Source: Atopsyche davidsoni
Lineage: Eukaryota > Arthropoda > Insecta > Trichoptera > Hydrobiosidae
NCBI GenBank assembly: GCA_022113835.1
Contig: JAILWY010000022.1
Coordinates: forward strand, 6,076,001-6,140,000
Reading direction: 5' to 3'
DNA: 64,000 nucleotides
Shown piece after piece: positions 47,199-57,255 of this stretch (positions are counted from its first letter, which is position 1; each line of letters begins with the position of its first letter). The translations under genes and the position numbers were made by a program. The notes under the pieces are model-generated. The model was not told the origin of the DNA and did no database searches. It saw only the letters and a program-made list of their open reading frames with translations.

Positions 47199-47879
47199 AT
47201 TAAACATACAATTCATAGTCAAAACTTAATACAAAAAATAGGAATCATTTGAATTAATCACTTTATACAGTATTACATGTTATTTTTACTGAAAAATACA
47301 TGTATTGTCTTTTGCGTAGCGTTTCTTTTACGTTCTTGTAAAATTGTTGCTGTTTTTAATACTACATTATGTTCATACACATTCTTTAAACAAGCAATTC
47401 GCGTAATGCGAGGCATTTTAACGCGAAATTTTAAATTCGCGTTATAGTGAAACCGCGCATAGCGGGGTCGCGTAAAGCGGGGTATTACTGTACAGTAAAC
47501 GGCTATGCTTGTATATTTTTTCTTTTCAATTAAGGCATATTGAAATGCGGAGTTCAGGAACAAAAACAAAGATGCTAAAGTTTGAACGTCCAGGGATGGT
47601 ATTGGTTTAGTGGGTCGTCGCACCAGAGACAAGGCTGTAATTCTCTATTGCTTCTCCGCCATTTGACGTCACATGGCGCGTTCGAAGTCGTTTCGTCGAT
47701 GGCGCCTGCGAACCGGGCCGTAAAGCTCGGAGTCCAGCTGTAAGAGAGAAACAAGCAAGTTCAGAACAAACATTCCGAGCACGACTTCAAACAATTTAAC
47801 ACAAAGTAATAAACCTCTTTGGCTGAAAACTGTTCGCGACCAAGGATTTAAGCCTTTTTTGGCAAACAAAAAAGATCTA

Positions 47880-48150
47880 AAAATAAATGATTTTTGTGAA
47901 GACCGCCACAGTAATGCGATTTCGCCTATACAGGTTTTATTTATGATTGATATGATTAAGTACATTTTTTCACACATTGAAAATGATTAAAACAATATAT
48001 CATCGTGGCTTGTGCGGGATAATAATTCTCGCTATGTTGTAGTGGCTCGTTAGTATAATGGATAATGCACCGGCCATGTAAGCTTGAGAATTTCTTTAAT
48101 CATTTTTAATGTGTGAAAAATATACTTAATCATATCAATCATAAACGTTT
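47880..48150 (+). repeat. Palindromic SINE-like element with truncated tRNA head
   Basis: ATGATTGATATGATTAAGTA to GAAAATGATT (47940-47988) is mirrored by AATCATTTTTAATGTGTGAA to CAATCATAAAC (48096-48146). Between the arms is a half tRNA (48042-48088) with the good box A TTAGTATAATGG and CACCGGCCATGTAAGC, but no box B. Confidence 0.7.
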
Positions 48151-49151
48151 TTCAACAAATTTAAATAGAAAATTGATAAAAATTACGATTAGTTAATAAT
48201 TTATTTTGAATCAGAATTTCAACAACAAGAATAATTAATATTTATTTGAAATTGAAAAAAACTCAAACCCACACCTCTATAGTTATCGCGGCACGGTATT
48301 CTCGCCAATTGAAAAATAATAACTCTAATTGACCAATAATTTGATTCATTATGTGCAAGTATGAAAAAAAAAAAAAAACCAGCAAGATAAAGCTTTCTTG
48401 TGATTTTTGTGACTACAACTGAGAGACTGAAATAATCTTCACAGAATCGTTTTAAATTCTGAAAGTTCTAGTTTAATGAAAATAGCAAATATACTCGTAT
48501 TTATTGGGGTTGAGGATTGAAATAATTTGATTGATTTTTAAACTTGTTCGTAGTTGTTGTAAGAATTGGTTTGTTCTCCAGTGTTTTGCTGCCATCCTCT
48601 TGGATTACAATCGAATCCCTGAAAATTTCAACTGAAAACGCTGCAAAACACCCAGTAATCTGGATTGATCTTTTAAAAAACAATACTAGGCAGCTGGGTC
48701 AATGTGATCTCTTTGGAAATGCATGTCGTAAGTCGGTCGGGTCACAAGGCTGCAGATAAGCTGGGCTCATGGGGGTGGTGGGGTCCGTATTTGGCCGGAC
48801 CGGAAACTCAGTTTCCGGTCGCAGGAAGCAGCCGGAAGTAGACTACAGTCCAGCGAGATAAGCGGAAAGCTTTTGTTCTTTTCAACATTGTAACGGCCAG
48901 TTGATAATTCCTTCTAATGATTTAACTCCAAGTTTTAACTGTCTATTTTTTTTAAACGATTTTTCTTCCAAAAATAAATTCTCACTTTCAATTTATTGTT
49001 TGCTGAATCCAAGATAAAATACAAGCTGAATCCATCCTAAGGGATTTTATTTTACTTTTGAGGACTGAAAATTTAATACAGCTCAACACCCAAGTAACTA
49101 AATCATCTAATAACAACGGCTTCTCATTTAAATTATTATTTGAAGGCTAAG
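48151..49151. other. Unclassified intron 3 sequence with a 23-bp palindrome
   Basis: GACCGGAAACT-C-AGTTTCCGGTC at 48798-48820 is a perfect 11-bp-arm palindrome; each arm contains CCGGAAA. Nothing else was recognised. Confidence 0.4.
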
Positions 49152-49565
49152 GTGGGTACCAAATTGCAAAATTCGCGTAAAATTGCACGTGTGAAATCTA
49201 GTCTATACACTCTTTGATTTGCATGTAGTCAAATAAATCGTTTCCTATAAAAAGTTGAACCGCTTCATACACACTTTGCTGATTACTTGGCATCAAAATG
49301 TCCTAAAAATTGTTCAATAATTGGAGGATTATCATTCTCTGACCACTCCACTTCTTCATTGTCACTTTGTTCAGAATCACTGGACAGTATTGGTAGAAGT
49401 AACGCTGACGAGTCCTAAACAAACATTTCGAGTTGTAAACCTATAGAATAAAATGACCTTCTCCCGCTTTTAGAGTAAACACATTCAAAAACGTATAAAT
49501 ATGCACCCTGCTTTCAGGCAGCAGTCCGCGTAACGGGTACTAGTACCCGCCCCGCATTTAGTGTG
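49152..49565 (-). mobile_element. piggyBac-type non-autonomous element, copy 5
   Basis: The minus-strand 5' end (CACACTAAATGCGGGGCGGG, TTAA at 49566-49569), palindrome, coding relic and a damaged 3' end are present. The flank to 49676 (CCTCTACTTTCGCTCCGGTA...TTGACTT) is the same as in the 200-bp array near 22170, so element and flank were copied together or both inserted in one older repeat. Confidence 0.8.
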
Positions 49566-49676
49566 TTAAAAAAAAAACCTCTACTTTCGCTCCGGTAACG
49601 TAAGGATTTTAATATAATTCTGTGTAGATAATATCGGGCGAGTGTTCTAGATACTGCTATACTCTTTATTGACTTG

Positions 49677-50340
49677 GTAAAGTTTATTCTAAATCAATTC
49701 GTGGAGTTCTTGTTTCCATCGGCTGTGATATGCTCAGACTGGCGAATTCTAACTCGGGTAAGAGTTGTGGCGGGACCGGAAGTTCCAACGACGGAATTGA
49801 TTTACGCGGGAAACTTTTCAAATATAATATCGACCGCCATCTCCGAATTTAAACACGCCCTTGAAATAATTGTTACGTAAACCACACGCAAACCACAGGG
49901 TGCTCTGAAACTCGTATTTTAACTCGTCAATGATAAAGAGGGTGTTGTAAAAGTCTTTCAAGATTTTTTTATTAAAAAAAAAAGAAGAAAGTTTTTAGGT
50001 GTTATGTCGCGTTAAACTTCAAGGTGTAAATTCAACACCGTCAATATTTAATTTTAAATTGCTTTAAGCGAAAAATTCTGTTTACCATCGTATCAAATTT
50101 TATTTGTAAGACGAATGAACAATTCTTACTTTTCTTTCAAATGTTTTTTTTATATCGTATTTCCAAAAAGAGTAATTATTTAGAATTACAGTTAGAAGTA
50201 GCAGGTTCAGTAAAGCGCTATTTAATGCCTCCCTTGCCGGAAAGATTGAGGGCTCTTCATAAAAATACACTGAAAAATAAACGCCCCCAGCTTGCCGCCA
50301 CTCTTTTCCATTGAGAAGTATCTTTGAATATTTGACTTCG
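49677..50340. other. Unclassified intron 3 sequence
   Basis: The frame at 49674-49880 shows no known domain. Nothing else was recognised. Confidence 0.35.
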
Positions 50341-50696
50341 CTTTGGAAATAACTGCCAAGTGTCTGGAAAGAAGCTTGAAAATACGCACTTAGTATTTTA
50401 TTTTATTTCAAATCGATTTCATCCCTTAAATGCAAACCCTGGTAGTTAAAAGTAACAACCCTTAATTTTAAAAGAAAATCGTTTGAATCATAGTCAGATT
50501 TCAAAATAGCATAAGTATCTTCGCTTTAAAAATAACTGCCAGGTGACTGGAAAGAAGCTTGAAAATACGCACTTAGTATTTTATTTTATTTCAAATCGAT
50601 TTCATCCCTTAAATGCAAAACCTGGTAGTTAAAAGTAACAACCCTTAATTTATAAAGAAAATCGTTTGAATCAAAGTTAGATTTCAAACTAGCATC
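50337..50696. repeat. Tandem duplication, 183-bp period
   Basis: AATAACTGCCA..., GAAAGAAGCTTGAAAATACG and AAATCGATTTCATCCCTTAA occur twice, offset by 183 bp and over 90% alike by eye. Confidence 0.92.
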
Positions 50697-50721
50697 GCTT
50701 TTTCAGCTGCCGATAATTAAG

Positions 50722-50726
<5 letters not shown>

Positions 50727-50783
<57 letters not shown>
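50727..50783. repeat. TA dinucleotide microsatellite
   Basis: About 28 uninterrupted TA units follow the 183-bp duplication. Confidence 0.95.
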
Positions 50784-50791
<8 letters not shown>

Positions 50792-51933
50792 CATCCCCTT
50801 GCCCGACAGCAACCTGCACGGTCTCGGAGCCACCCCTACCCTCTGTGGCCTACCCTGTTTTATTTGGCCCGCCTGACCCTCGTCAATGCAATACCTTAAT
50901 ATCGGGTCTGCTCTCGCAGTATCGTATTTGATTTTGGGTCCTTTTAAAATTCTATCGTTTGTTGGATATTTATTATTATTTTTACTATTTGTTTGATCAC
51001 GAATTTATTTTTACGACAAAAAGTGTTTATATACACTTCGTTAATAAATTTGCTTAACGCCTACAAAAACTAATGCATACTTTCATTTAATCAAAAATAC
51101 GATAGTTGGTTAGAAATCGTTTATAGTTTTTAATTATTTTAAAACATATATTGTTTTGTATGCAGTATTATTAATTGCTATTTAATAATTTACTTTCTAA
51201 TTGTCTTTTATCCATCAAATGTGATTTTCCGAAGCAGATAGTAGTGGAAGAAGATTTCGTGGCACGGACAACTATAGCGATAGAATTAAATAAGAAGTGA
51301 TCGTAATTTTTCGTAATCGTGAAAAAGTCGTATTCAGATTATTTTACACGTGTATTGTATATATCGTGTATAGCTTGAATACGTCTAAGCTTCCTGAAAA
51401 GTTGGTATTAAGCACCACCATACTAGTTTTCAATAGCCGCACAAGGCTTCTGACAACAGGTTGTAGAATGAAGGCCGGGTTGTCAAGATTCTACTGAAAA
51501 ATCACGTGGAATAAGACAGAGTACATTGACAATTAATTATAAATAAAGCGATATTGCTTGAATCAAATATCCCAGGGTCGGAATAAGAACAAGGGCGATT
51601 AATAACAGGTCCGCATCAGTTTCCACTCCCCTCGAACAATGGTTGATATTATAATTTCAGGAAAGGTTCTCCTCGGGTTATGAAGTACGATTCATCGTAT
51701 TACGAAATCCAGGCTGTATTTTCGTATAAAGGAAATTTGATAAATTACTCCATTGTTAACTAGATTTCAATTATCGTACTTAAATGTATGGGTTACACAT
51801 ATAAATGCGATTATTTATTTATGTAGAAAAATAAAAACGTTTTAATATGCATGTAACTTCATGCTATTTTTTTATTGATTTTCTATGGTGTAACCAAAAG
51901 TAATATTCAATATTTTTGACTGAGAGTACATAG
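50784..51933. other. Unclassified intron 3 sequence
   Basis: A GC-richer patch lies at 50800-50930. No exon, element or repeat was recognised. Confidence 0.35.
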
Positions 51934-52017
51934 ATAGATTTTTATTGGTGGCCGGTGATTCTGTTTGATAATGCCAACGTGAAAGGTTGGCGAAACCGGT
52001 CACTAATAAAAATCTAT
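51934..52017 (+). ncRNA. Hammerhead-like fold with long stem I
   Basis: ATAGATTTTTATTGGTGGCC... (51934-51956) pairs with 51995-52017 at 21 of 23 positions. Inside are the stem GCCAAC (51973-51978)/GTTGGC (51986-51991) with a 7-nt loop, GAAA (51992-51995) and CCGGTC ending the putative cleavage triplet. These are stem I, stem II, the GAAA box and the NUH site of a type I hammerhead. The CUGANGA box is damaged: TGATAAT is present, with about 15 extra bases before it. Probably an inactive relic of a Penelope-like element. Confidence 0.35.
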
Positions 52018-52020
52018 ACG

Positions 52021-52720
52021 TGGAAAAATCACTCAAATTTTAGTACAGTATATTCTATTCAAAGTATTGTCCATCGCTAGCCACTACTTTTTCCCATCTT
52101 TCGGGTAAATTATGGATTCCATCCCAGAAGAACTGTTCGTCTTTTGAAGCAAGAAAGAATCAAGCCAATTTTTGACACCCTGTTCAGAAGTGAAGCGTAT
52201 TCCAGAAAGGGCATTCTGCATCGATTGAAACAAGTGGTAGTCGGAAGGGGCAAGGTCTGGGCTATAGGGCGGGTGAGGCAGAACTTCCCATCCACTTTTT
52301 TCCAAATATGTTTTAACCTATTTAGTAACATGTGGCCGAGCATTGTCATGATGAAAACTCGTGGCCGTTTTTCTGCCAATGCTCGCTTCAAACGCATCAA
52401 TTGTTGTCTGTAGAACTCGCCCGTGATAGTTTGGCCTGGTTTCAGCAGCTCATAGTGGATGACACCCTTCTGATTCCACCAAATACACAGCATTGCCTTG
52501 GCGCCATAAATATTTGGCTTGGTCCTCAATATTGATGCATGTTCAGGCTTACCCCATGATTTTTTACGCTTCAAGTTGTCGTAGTGAATCCATTTTTCAC
52601 CACCAGTGACGAAACGATGCAAAAACGACTTCTTCGGTGACTTTCAGTTGGTTTTTTCTTCCAATTGAAACAGAAAAGTAAAGCTTCCCGCAAATAGCGT
52701 TTTGTTAGTACAAAAGTTGA
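52021..52720 (-). pseudogene. Mariner (DD34D) transposase relic, N-terminus deleted
   Basis: The minus strand reads HRFVTGGEKWIHYDN...KRKKSWG, then, across a frame change, HDNARPHVTK, then [20 protein letters not shown]. These are the three DD34D blocks of mariner transposases. The first catalytic Asp is changed to Gly (TGDEKW to TGGEKW). A stop follows HVTK. The N-terminal DNA-binding half is missing. The 5' remnant (GAAACAGAAAAGTAAAGCTT) also occurs inside the hAT element at 34630. Confidence 0.88.
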
Positions 52721-52784
52721 CATGTTAAGAGCTCAAAAAAAAAAATGTTTTATACACTTCAGCGATATGACGTATACTGTAAAT

Positions 52785-53036
52785 CATGGGTGGCCAACCT
52801 TTTTCAGCTGCCGGGACAAATTAATGAAATGAGATGGACTGTGAGATAGATTGAGATGAGACTGGGCTACTTCTATATATATGATATGATACGAACTACG
52901 CTCAATGGAACATTATATTGGTTAAAGTTTGCATATGCTCATAAAAAATGTTTGCATATGCTCCGCGGGCCAAAAATAAATAATATGGCCTGCGGGCCAT
53001 GGTTTGGCCCGCGGGCCGAGCGGTTGGCCACCTATG
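52785..53036. mobile_element. hAT-type short element with perfect 8-bp duplication
   Basis: CTGTAAAT lies on both sides (52777-52784, 53037-53044). The ends CATGGGTGGCCAACC and GGTTGGCCACCTATG match at 14 of 15 positions. The interior has GCGGGCC blocks and no coding sequence. It ends 149 bp before exon 4. Confidence 0.92.
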
Positions 53037-53193
53037 CTGTAAATAAAAGCGCAATAATGACGCTTCACAGTGAAATGTTAACGTATAGCCTGATGCGATT
53101 CAATACTAGTAACGCCGAAAAGAAAATCCGAAAAAAATAATGCACACACCGTATATAAAATATGTTATTTATGATATCCTCTCCCCCTTGCAG

Positions 53194-53321
53194 AGACGCC
53201 TGAACCCGGCCCGCTTCGAACTGTCTCCGGATCGGCGCTTCATCCTGCTGGCCCTGAACGTGCAGAAGCTGTTCCGCCACTCCTACCTGGCGCAGTACAG
53301 CGTCTATGACATCCTCACCAC
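53194..53321 (+). CDS. DPP6/DPP10-like: DPP6/10-like exon 4: beta-propeller segment
   Basis: This 128-bp exon encodes residues 114-155 and two bases of codon 156. It reads RRLNPARFELSPDRRFILLA, then NVQKLFRHSYLAQYSVYDIL. The pattern ...LSPD..F.LLA...QK.+RHS..A.Y..YD is a strong S9B signature: a propeller blade followed by the strand that ends in YD. The acceptor has a good pyrimidine tract (CTCTCCCCCTTGCAG) and the donor is GTGAGT. A hAT element ends 149 bp upstream and a piggyBac element begins 211 bp downstream, so the exon sits on a small island of unique sequence. Confidence 0.92.
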
Positions 53322-53536
53322 GTGAGTGCCCCAGCTTCAAGGCCGACATCGACATATTTCAGCTTTTATTTCTATCCAGCAGTACAGACGCAGAGAAAGC
53401 GAGGAACCCACAAAGCATTTTTAAGAGTAGAAGGTCCCAAAAAAAGAAGCGGTTGGGAGCGATCGGACATTGTTGCGGCTCTGCCTCACGCTCCGGAGTT
53501 TGCCTTGATGAAAATCGTTATAAAAAAGCTTATTAA

Positions 53537-53972
53537 ACACACTTTAAGCGGGTACCGAATTGACTAAACTGGTGTGGCAAAATTCGCGTTAAATTGCGCG
53601 TGTGAAATCTAGTCTATCACTCTTTGATTTGCATGTAGTCAAATAAATCGTTTCCTATAAAAAGTTGAACCACTTCATACACACTTTGCGGATTACTTGG
53701 CATCACAGCAATACCACTTTGTCCTAAATATTGTTCAATAATTGGAGGATTATCATTCTCTGACCACTCCACTTCGTCATTGTCACTTTGTTCAGAATCA
53801 TTGGACAGTATTGGACGAGTCCTAAACAAACATTTCGAGCTGTAAACCTAAAGAATAAAATGACCTTCCGCCGCTTTTAGAGTAAACACATTCAAAAACG
53901 TATTAATACGCGCCCCGCCTTCAGACAGCAGTCCGCGAAACGGGTACTAGTACCCGCCCCGCCCTTAGTGTG
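53537..53972 (-). mobile_element. piggyBac-type non-autonomous element, copy 6
   Basis: TTAA at 53533-53536 and 53973-53976 flank it. The ends ACACACTTTAAGCGGGTACC and CCCGCCCTTAGTGTG are clear, and the palindrome is intact. The minus-strand frame 53617-53829 retains SNDSEQSDNDEVEWSENDNP and SVYEVVQLFIGNDLFDYM. It starts 211 bp after exon 4. Confidence 0.9.
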
Positions 53973-53976
53973 TTAA

Positions 53977-54645
53977 TAGAAACAACTTGGGGCTAATTTT
54001 TAATTAAATCGTCGAATACAAAATCGATTTACAATGAAGAGAAACAAGAGTTCTTGAATGATATTGTAGACATAATATGCTTGCATATTCAAAATTATAC
54101 TGTATGAAATATTTTGATATAATCACTGTATTTAGATTTTAAAGCCTAGTTTCACTCATTCTTTGTAGCAGGGAGCAGTCTTTCCTTTTAAGGTTTTTGT
54201 TCAAAACTCATCACTTAGGCGGCCCCTTGTACAGGGTGGGTCGTCACATTATGCCGGTTTAAGTCTTATCGACCGTTCATTCGCCTCCTGCGGGGTAATC
54301 CCCCTAAACGCTGGAATTACTCCAGCGTAAGTATGCGAGAGATCTCCATGCTAATGCGTTCAAAAATAATGCCATATAATTCAATATAAAATATTCAAAC
54401 CAGCATCGTTTCAATAAAAAAAACAGTATACACGATAACATGATATTTATAATTTTATTTTTAAAACATTTAAAATATTATTTTTTTTAGAAATATATAC
54501 GTGAAATTGATTTTAAAAAAGTACCTAACCTAACCATCGTTTTTAGCAATAATCGTTTGAGATGTGAATCGATTATCAATATGTATGATTAAAGATATAT
54601 AGCTTTAAAATCACTATTCCTCTTGGATATATATATATATATATA
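53977..54645. other. Unclassified intron 4 sequence
   Basis: TACAGGGTGGGTCGTCAC at about 54231 resembles a transposon end. A SINE-like tail (GATGTGAATCGATTATC) lies at 54560-54576. A TA run (54629-54647) precedes the Tc1 element. Confidence 0.35.
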
Positions 54646-54647
54646 TA

Positions 54648-56277
54648 CACTCGGCGTCACAAAAATCGCACCTCCCAATTTTTTTTCTTAAAACGACTTT
54701 TAATCATATTTCGTCAATGGTAAGAACATGATTGTGAGGTATCATTGGAAAGAGAATTTATTGAACTCGCAGAAAAAGGAAACAGATTGTTATTTTTTAA
54801 CAGGAAATTTGAAAAAAAAAAAGGATTTAAAAAAATCAAGAAAATAACGAGTTTTTTTTTTTAGAATTAGTGTACAAAATTTACAAAAAGAGACTTAAAA
54901 TCTAGTGTTACCCCCCCTAGCTTTAATGACGGCGTCCATGCGGTCCTTCATAGACCTCACCAGGGTCCTTCATAGACCTCACCAGGGTCACCACCCTTTC
55001 CTGAGGTAAGTTCTCCCATTCCTCAACGACGGCATCTTCGAGCTCTTGAAGAGTGGTAGGAGCAGGATCACGTGCTCTCACACGGCGTTTCACATCATCC
55101 CAGAGGTGCTCGATCGGGTTCAAGTCTGGACTTCGCGCTGGCCACTGCATAACGGGGATCTCTACCTCTTGCAAGTAATCCCGCACAATGAATGCTGTGT
55201 GGCAACGGGCGTTATCCTGCATTAACATGAACCCATCGCCCACAAAACCAGCATATGGGACTATATGCTCTTCCAGGATCTCCGTTATATAGCGACTAGC
55301 GTTCAGCGACCCTTGCCCGCGACCGCCTCCAGTCCGGGAAACGCACACAAGTTCCGTTTTCCCGTCGATAGACATGCCGCCCCAGAACATGCACGATCCA
55401 CCCCCGTATTCAACGGATTCTTCAAAGCAGGATTGTGCAAACCGCTCTCCCTGTCTTCTGTACACTCTTCTACGGCCGTCGTTGCAGAAAAGGCTCACCC
55501 TCGTCTAGTCAGAGAAGAGAACGGTCCTCCACTGTTCAAGTGACCAATCGTGATGTTCGCGAGCAAACTGAAGTCGGTCTCTGCGATGGTGTGCAGTCAG
55601 TTTTGGTCCTTTAGCAGGTCTGTAGCCTGCAATTTTCTTCTCTCGCAGTCTTCTTCTAACCGTGGAGACACTTACAGAAGTTCTACGAGCTGATCGGAGC
55701 TGCTGTTGCAACTCAACAGCATTAGAGAACCGATTGCGCAAAGATCTGGTTACAATGAACCGATCATCTCTTTCTGCTGTGCAGCGTTTTCTTCCAGATC
55801 CACGTCTTCTGATATAGCCACCAGTCTCTTGGAATCGTTGGTACACACGCCAAACAGAAAAACGGCTTAAGTTCAGTTGTCGAGCAACATCACACTGCCG
55901 CATTCCCGATTGCAGCAGTGCAATCACTTGAGAGGCTTCATCAGCGGTAGTATCCATCTTGAGGTGTATTTTCCTGGCTTGTAAGGTTCACGTGTGTTCT
56001 CTGTAAAGTCTGGATACTGACTGACCCACAATTTACCTGGAATTACCCTTTTATACCCTTGTCAGGTAGTGCAACTTGTGACCCTTTTAACGCGCATTTT
56101 CGATTTCTTTCCAATATTTCGTAGTAAGCACTATTCTTTTCATTAAAACGATGATTAATTAAAGGTAATTAAATGTACTTTCAAATCATACCAATATTAA
56201 TTAAATAAAATGTATGCGCTAGCTGCTAGAGACGCTATATACAAATTTGGCGAGAGGTGCGATTTTTGTGACGCTGA

Positions 56278-56280
<3 letters not shown>
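54648..56280 (-). mobile_element. Tc1-like transposon, near full length (1,633 bp)
   Basis: The terminal inverted repeats begin CACTCGGCGTCACAAAAATC at the left and CACTCAGCGTCACAAAAATC, read inward, at the right: about 25 bp with one mismatch. TA flanks both ends and both flanks are TA microsatellites. The transposase occupies 54900-55957 on the minus strand with a 5' region of about 320 bp. Length and ends are complete; only the reading frame is damaged. Confidence 0.95.
54900..55957 (-). pseudogene. Tc1-like DD34E transposase with two lesions
   Basis: The first part (55957-55505) has paired helix-turn-helix motifs (DVARQLNLSRFSVWRVYQRF) and the GSGRKR hook. The catalytic core begins WRTVLFSD and hits a TAG stop in the codon after this first Asp. 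The second part (55498-54923) keeps MQDNARCHTA with the second Asp, and SPDLNPIEHLWDDVK with the Glu; 34 residues separate them, hence DD34E. Near the C-terminus a 22-bp tandem duplication (two copies of GACCTCACCAGGGTCCTTCA, about 54951-54993) shifts the frame. All three catalytic residues are still present. Confidence 0.93.

Positions 56281-56334
<54 letters not shown>
56281..56334. repeat. TA dinucleotide microsatellite
   Basis: About 27 TA units directly abut the right end of the Tc1 element. Confidence 0.95.
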
Positions 56335-56338
<4 letters not shown>

Positions 56339-56339
56339 T

Positions 56340-56680
56340 ACAATTCTAATTATCATGACAACTAAAAGGGGGCGGGATAAAGCATCTTCATTTTATATTT
56401 AGTATTATCTATTATATAGTTTGTCGTTTCATTATTTATTGGGTTTTTTTCCTTGAAATCTGGAGACAATCAATAATTTAAACTAGAAAATAACACGGCT
56501 TCCTCTGGACTCGAACCCGGAATTTTATGCCATATAAGTAGAACAAATTTCAATAATTTAATGGAAAGAACACGGTAGAATTTTATTAAAATATTGTCAG
56601 AAGTAATTTAAATGGTCGATGATTTTAATTTCACTGACTCATCGACGAATCTCTATAATGCTATTTTAAACAATTCTCTA
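56340..56680 (-). repeat. Inverted duplication, left arm (empty Helitron site)
   Basis: Its reverse complement matches 57252-57341 joined to 58001-58255. It includes GGGTTCGAGTCCAGAGGAAG, a box B-like tRNA piece, so the unit is probably a SINE-type repeat. The site equivalent to the Helitron D insertion reads CTTCTGACAATATTTTAATA, uninterrupted. Confidence 0.88.
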
Positions 56681-56989
56681 CAGTGCAAAATAATTTATGT
56701 TTTGAAAGAGATTTTATTTTAGTAATAAGTAGACAATCATTGCCTCTCTCTGACACTTAATTATTTTATCTTGAAGATGTTCGTGAAACCAGTCGCGTTA
56801 TCAAATAAAAAATAAAAAAAACTTAGAAAATATATTCTTTCTGTATTTTAAAAACCTTGTAGAGTTGAACATGTCTCTCGATGTCCCAAATAAATAAAAA
56901 CGTAATAAAATAAAATCCATAAAAGTCGTATATAATATATGCTATTGAGTAGCCAAAAGGGTTATAAATATATGTAAACAGGGTCATCA

Positions 56990-57224
56990 AAGCCAGATTT
57001 GGCGGAACCTCCCCCAAGAGCCTCCCCCAAGAGCCTCCCCGAGGTCTCTCATCAAACATGGCGCCCCTCCAGACCTCTCGGGCGTTACTCGAGGCAGATT
57101 GCCTCAAGTCGCCCTAAATAACCCTTCGTGCCCCGTGCGCTCGCCATTTGACGCATTATCGTCCTTAAAAAGGCGACAAAGATTTAACCCCGCCCTGGAA
57201 AGAGGGATAGCCGGGGCCTGAAGA

Positions 57225-57230
<6 letters not shown>
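56990..57230. other. GC-rich patch, unclassified
   Basis: It contains a direct repeat CCTCCCCCAAGAG and CAAACATGGCGCCCCTCC. No splice-bounded exon fits. It separates the two arms of the inverted duplication. Confidence 0.35.

Positions 57231-57251
<21 letters not shown>

Positions 57252-57255
<4 letters not shown>

Larger units (their letters stand above)
46647..47490. mobile_element. pogo/Tigger-like TIR element, copy 2, split by a SINE
   Basis: The left end CAGGAATACCCCGCTTTACG and right end GCGTAAAGCGGGGTATTACT are flanked by TA (46645-46646 and 47491-47492). Compared with copy 1, the interior is interrupted between CGGGGTTTAC (ends 46721) and GATTAAACATAC (starts 47199) by SINE sequence. 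Confidence 0.85.

Noticed and set aside
49674..49880. 68-aa frame in GC-richer sequence as a nested exon
   Set aside because: No recognisable protein family and no acceptor/donor pair that fits the host gene.
52144..52535. Two + strand frames of 89 and 67 aa
   Set aside because: They are antisense to the mariner relic, which matches mariner blocks in order.
53065..53355. 96-aa minus-strand frame
   Set aside because: It is the shadow of exon 4.
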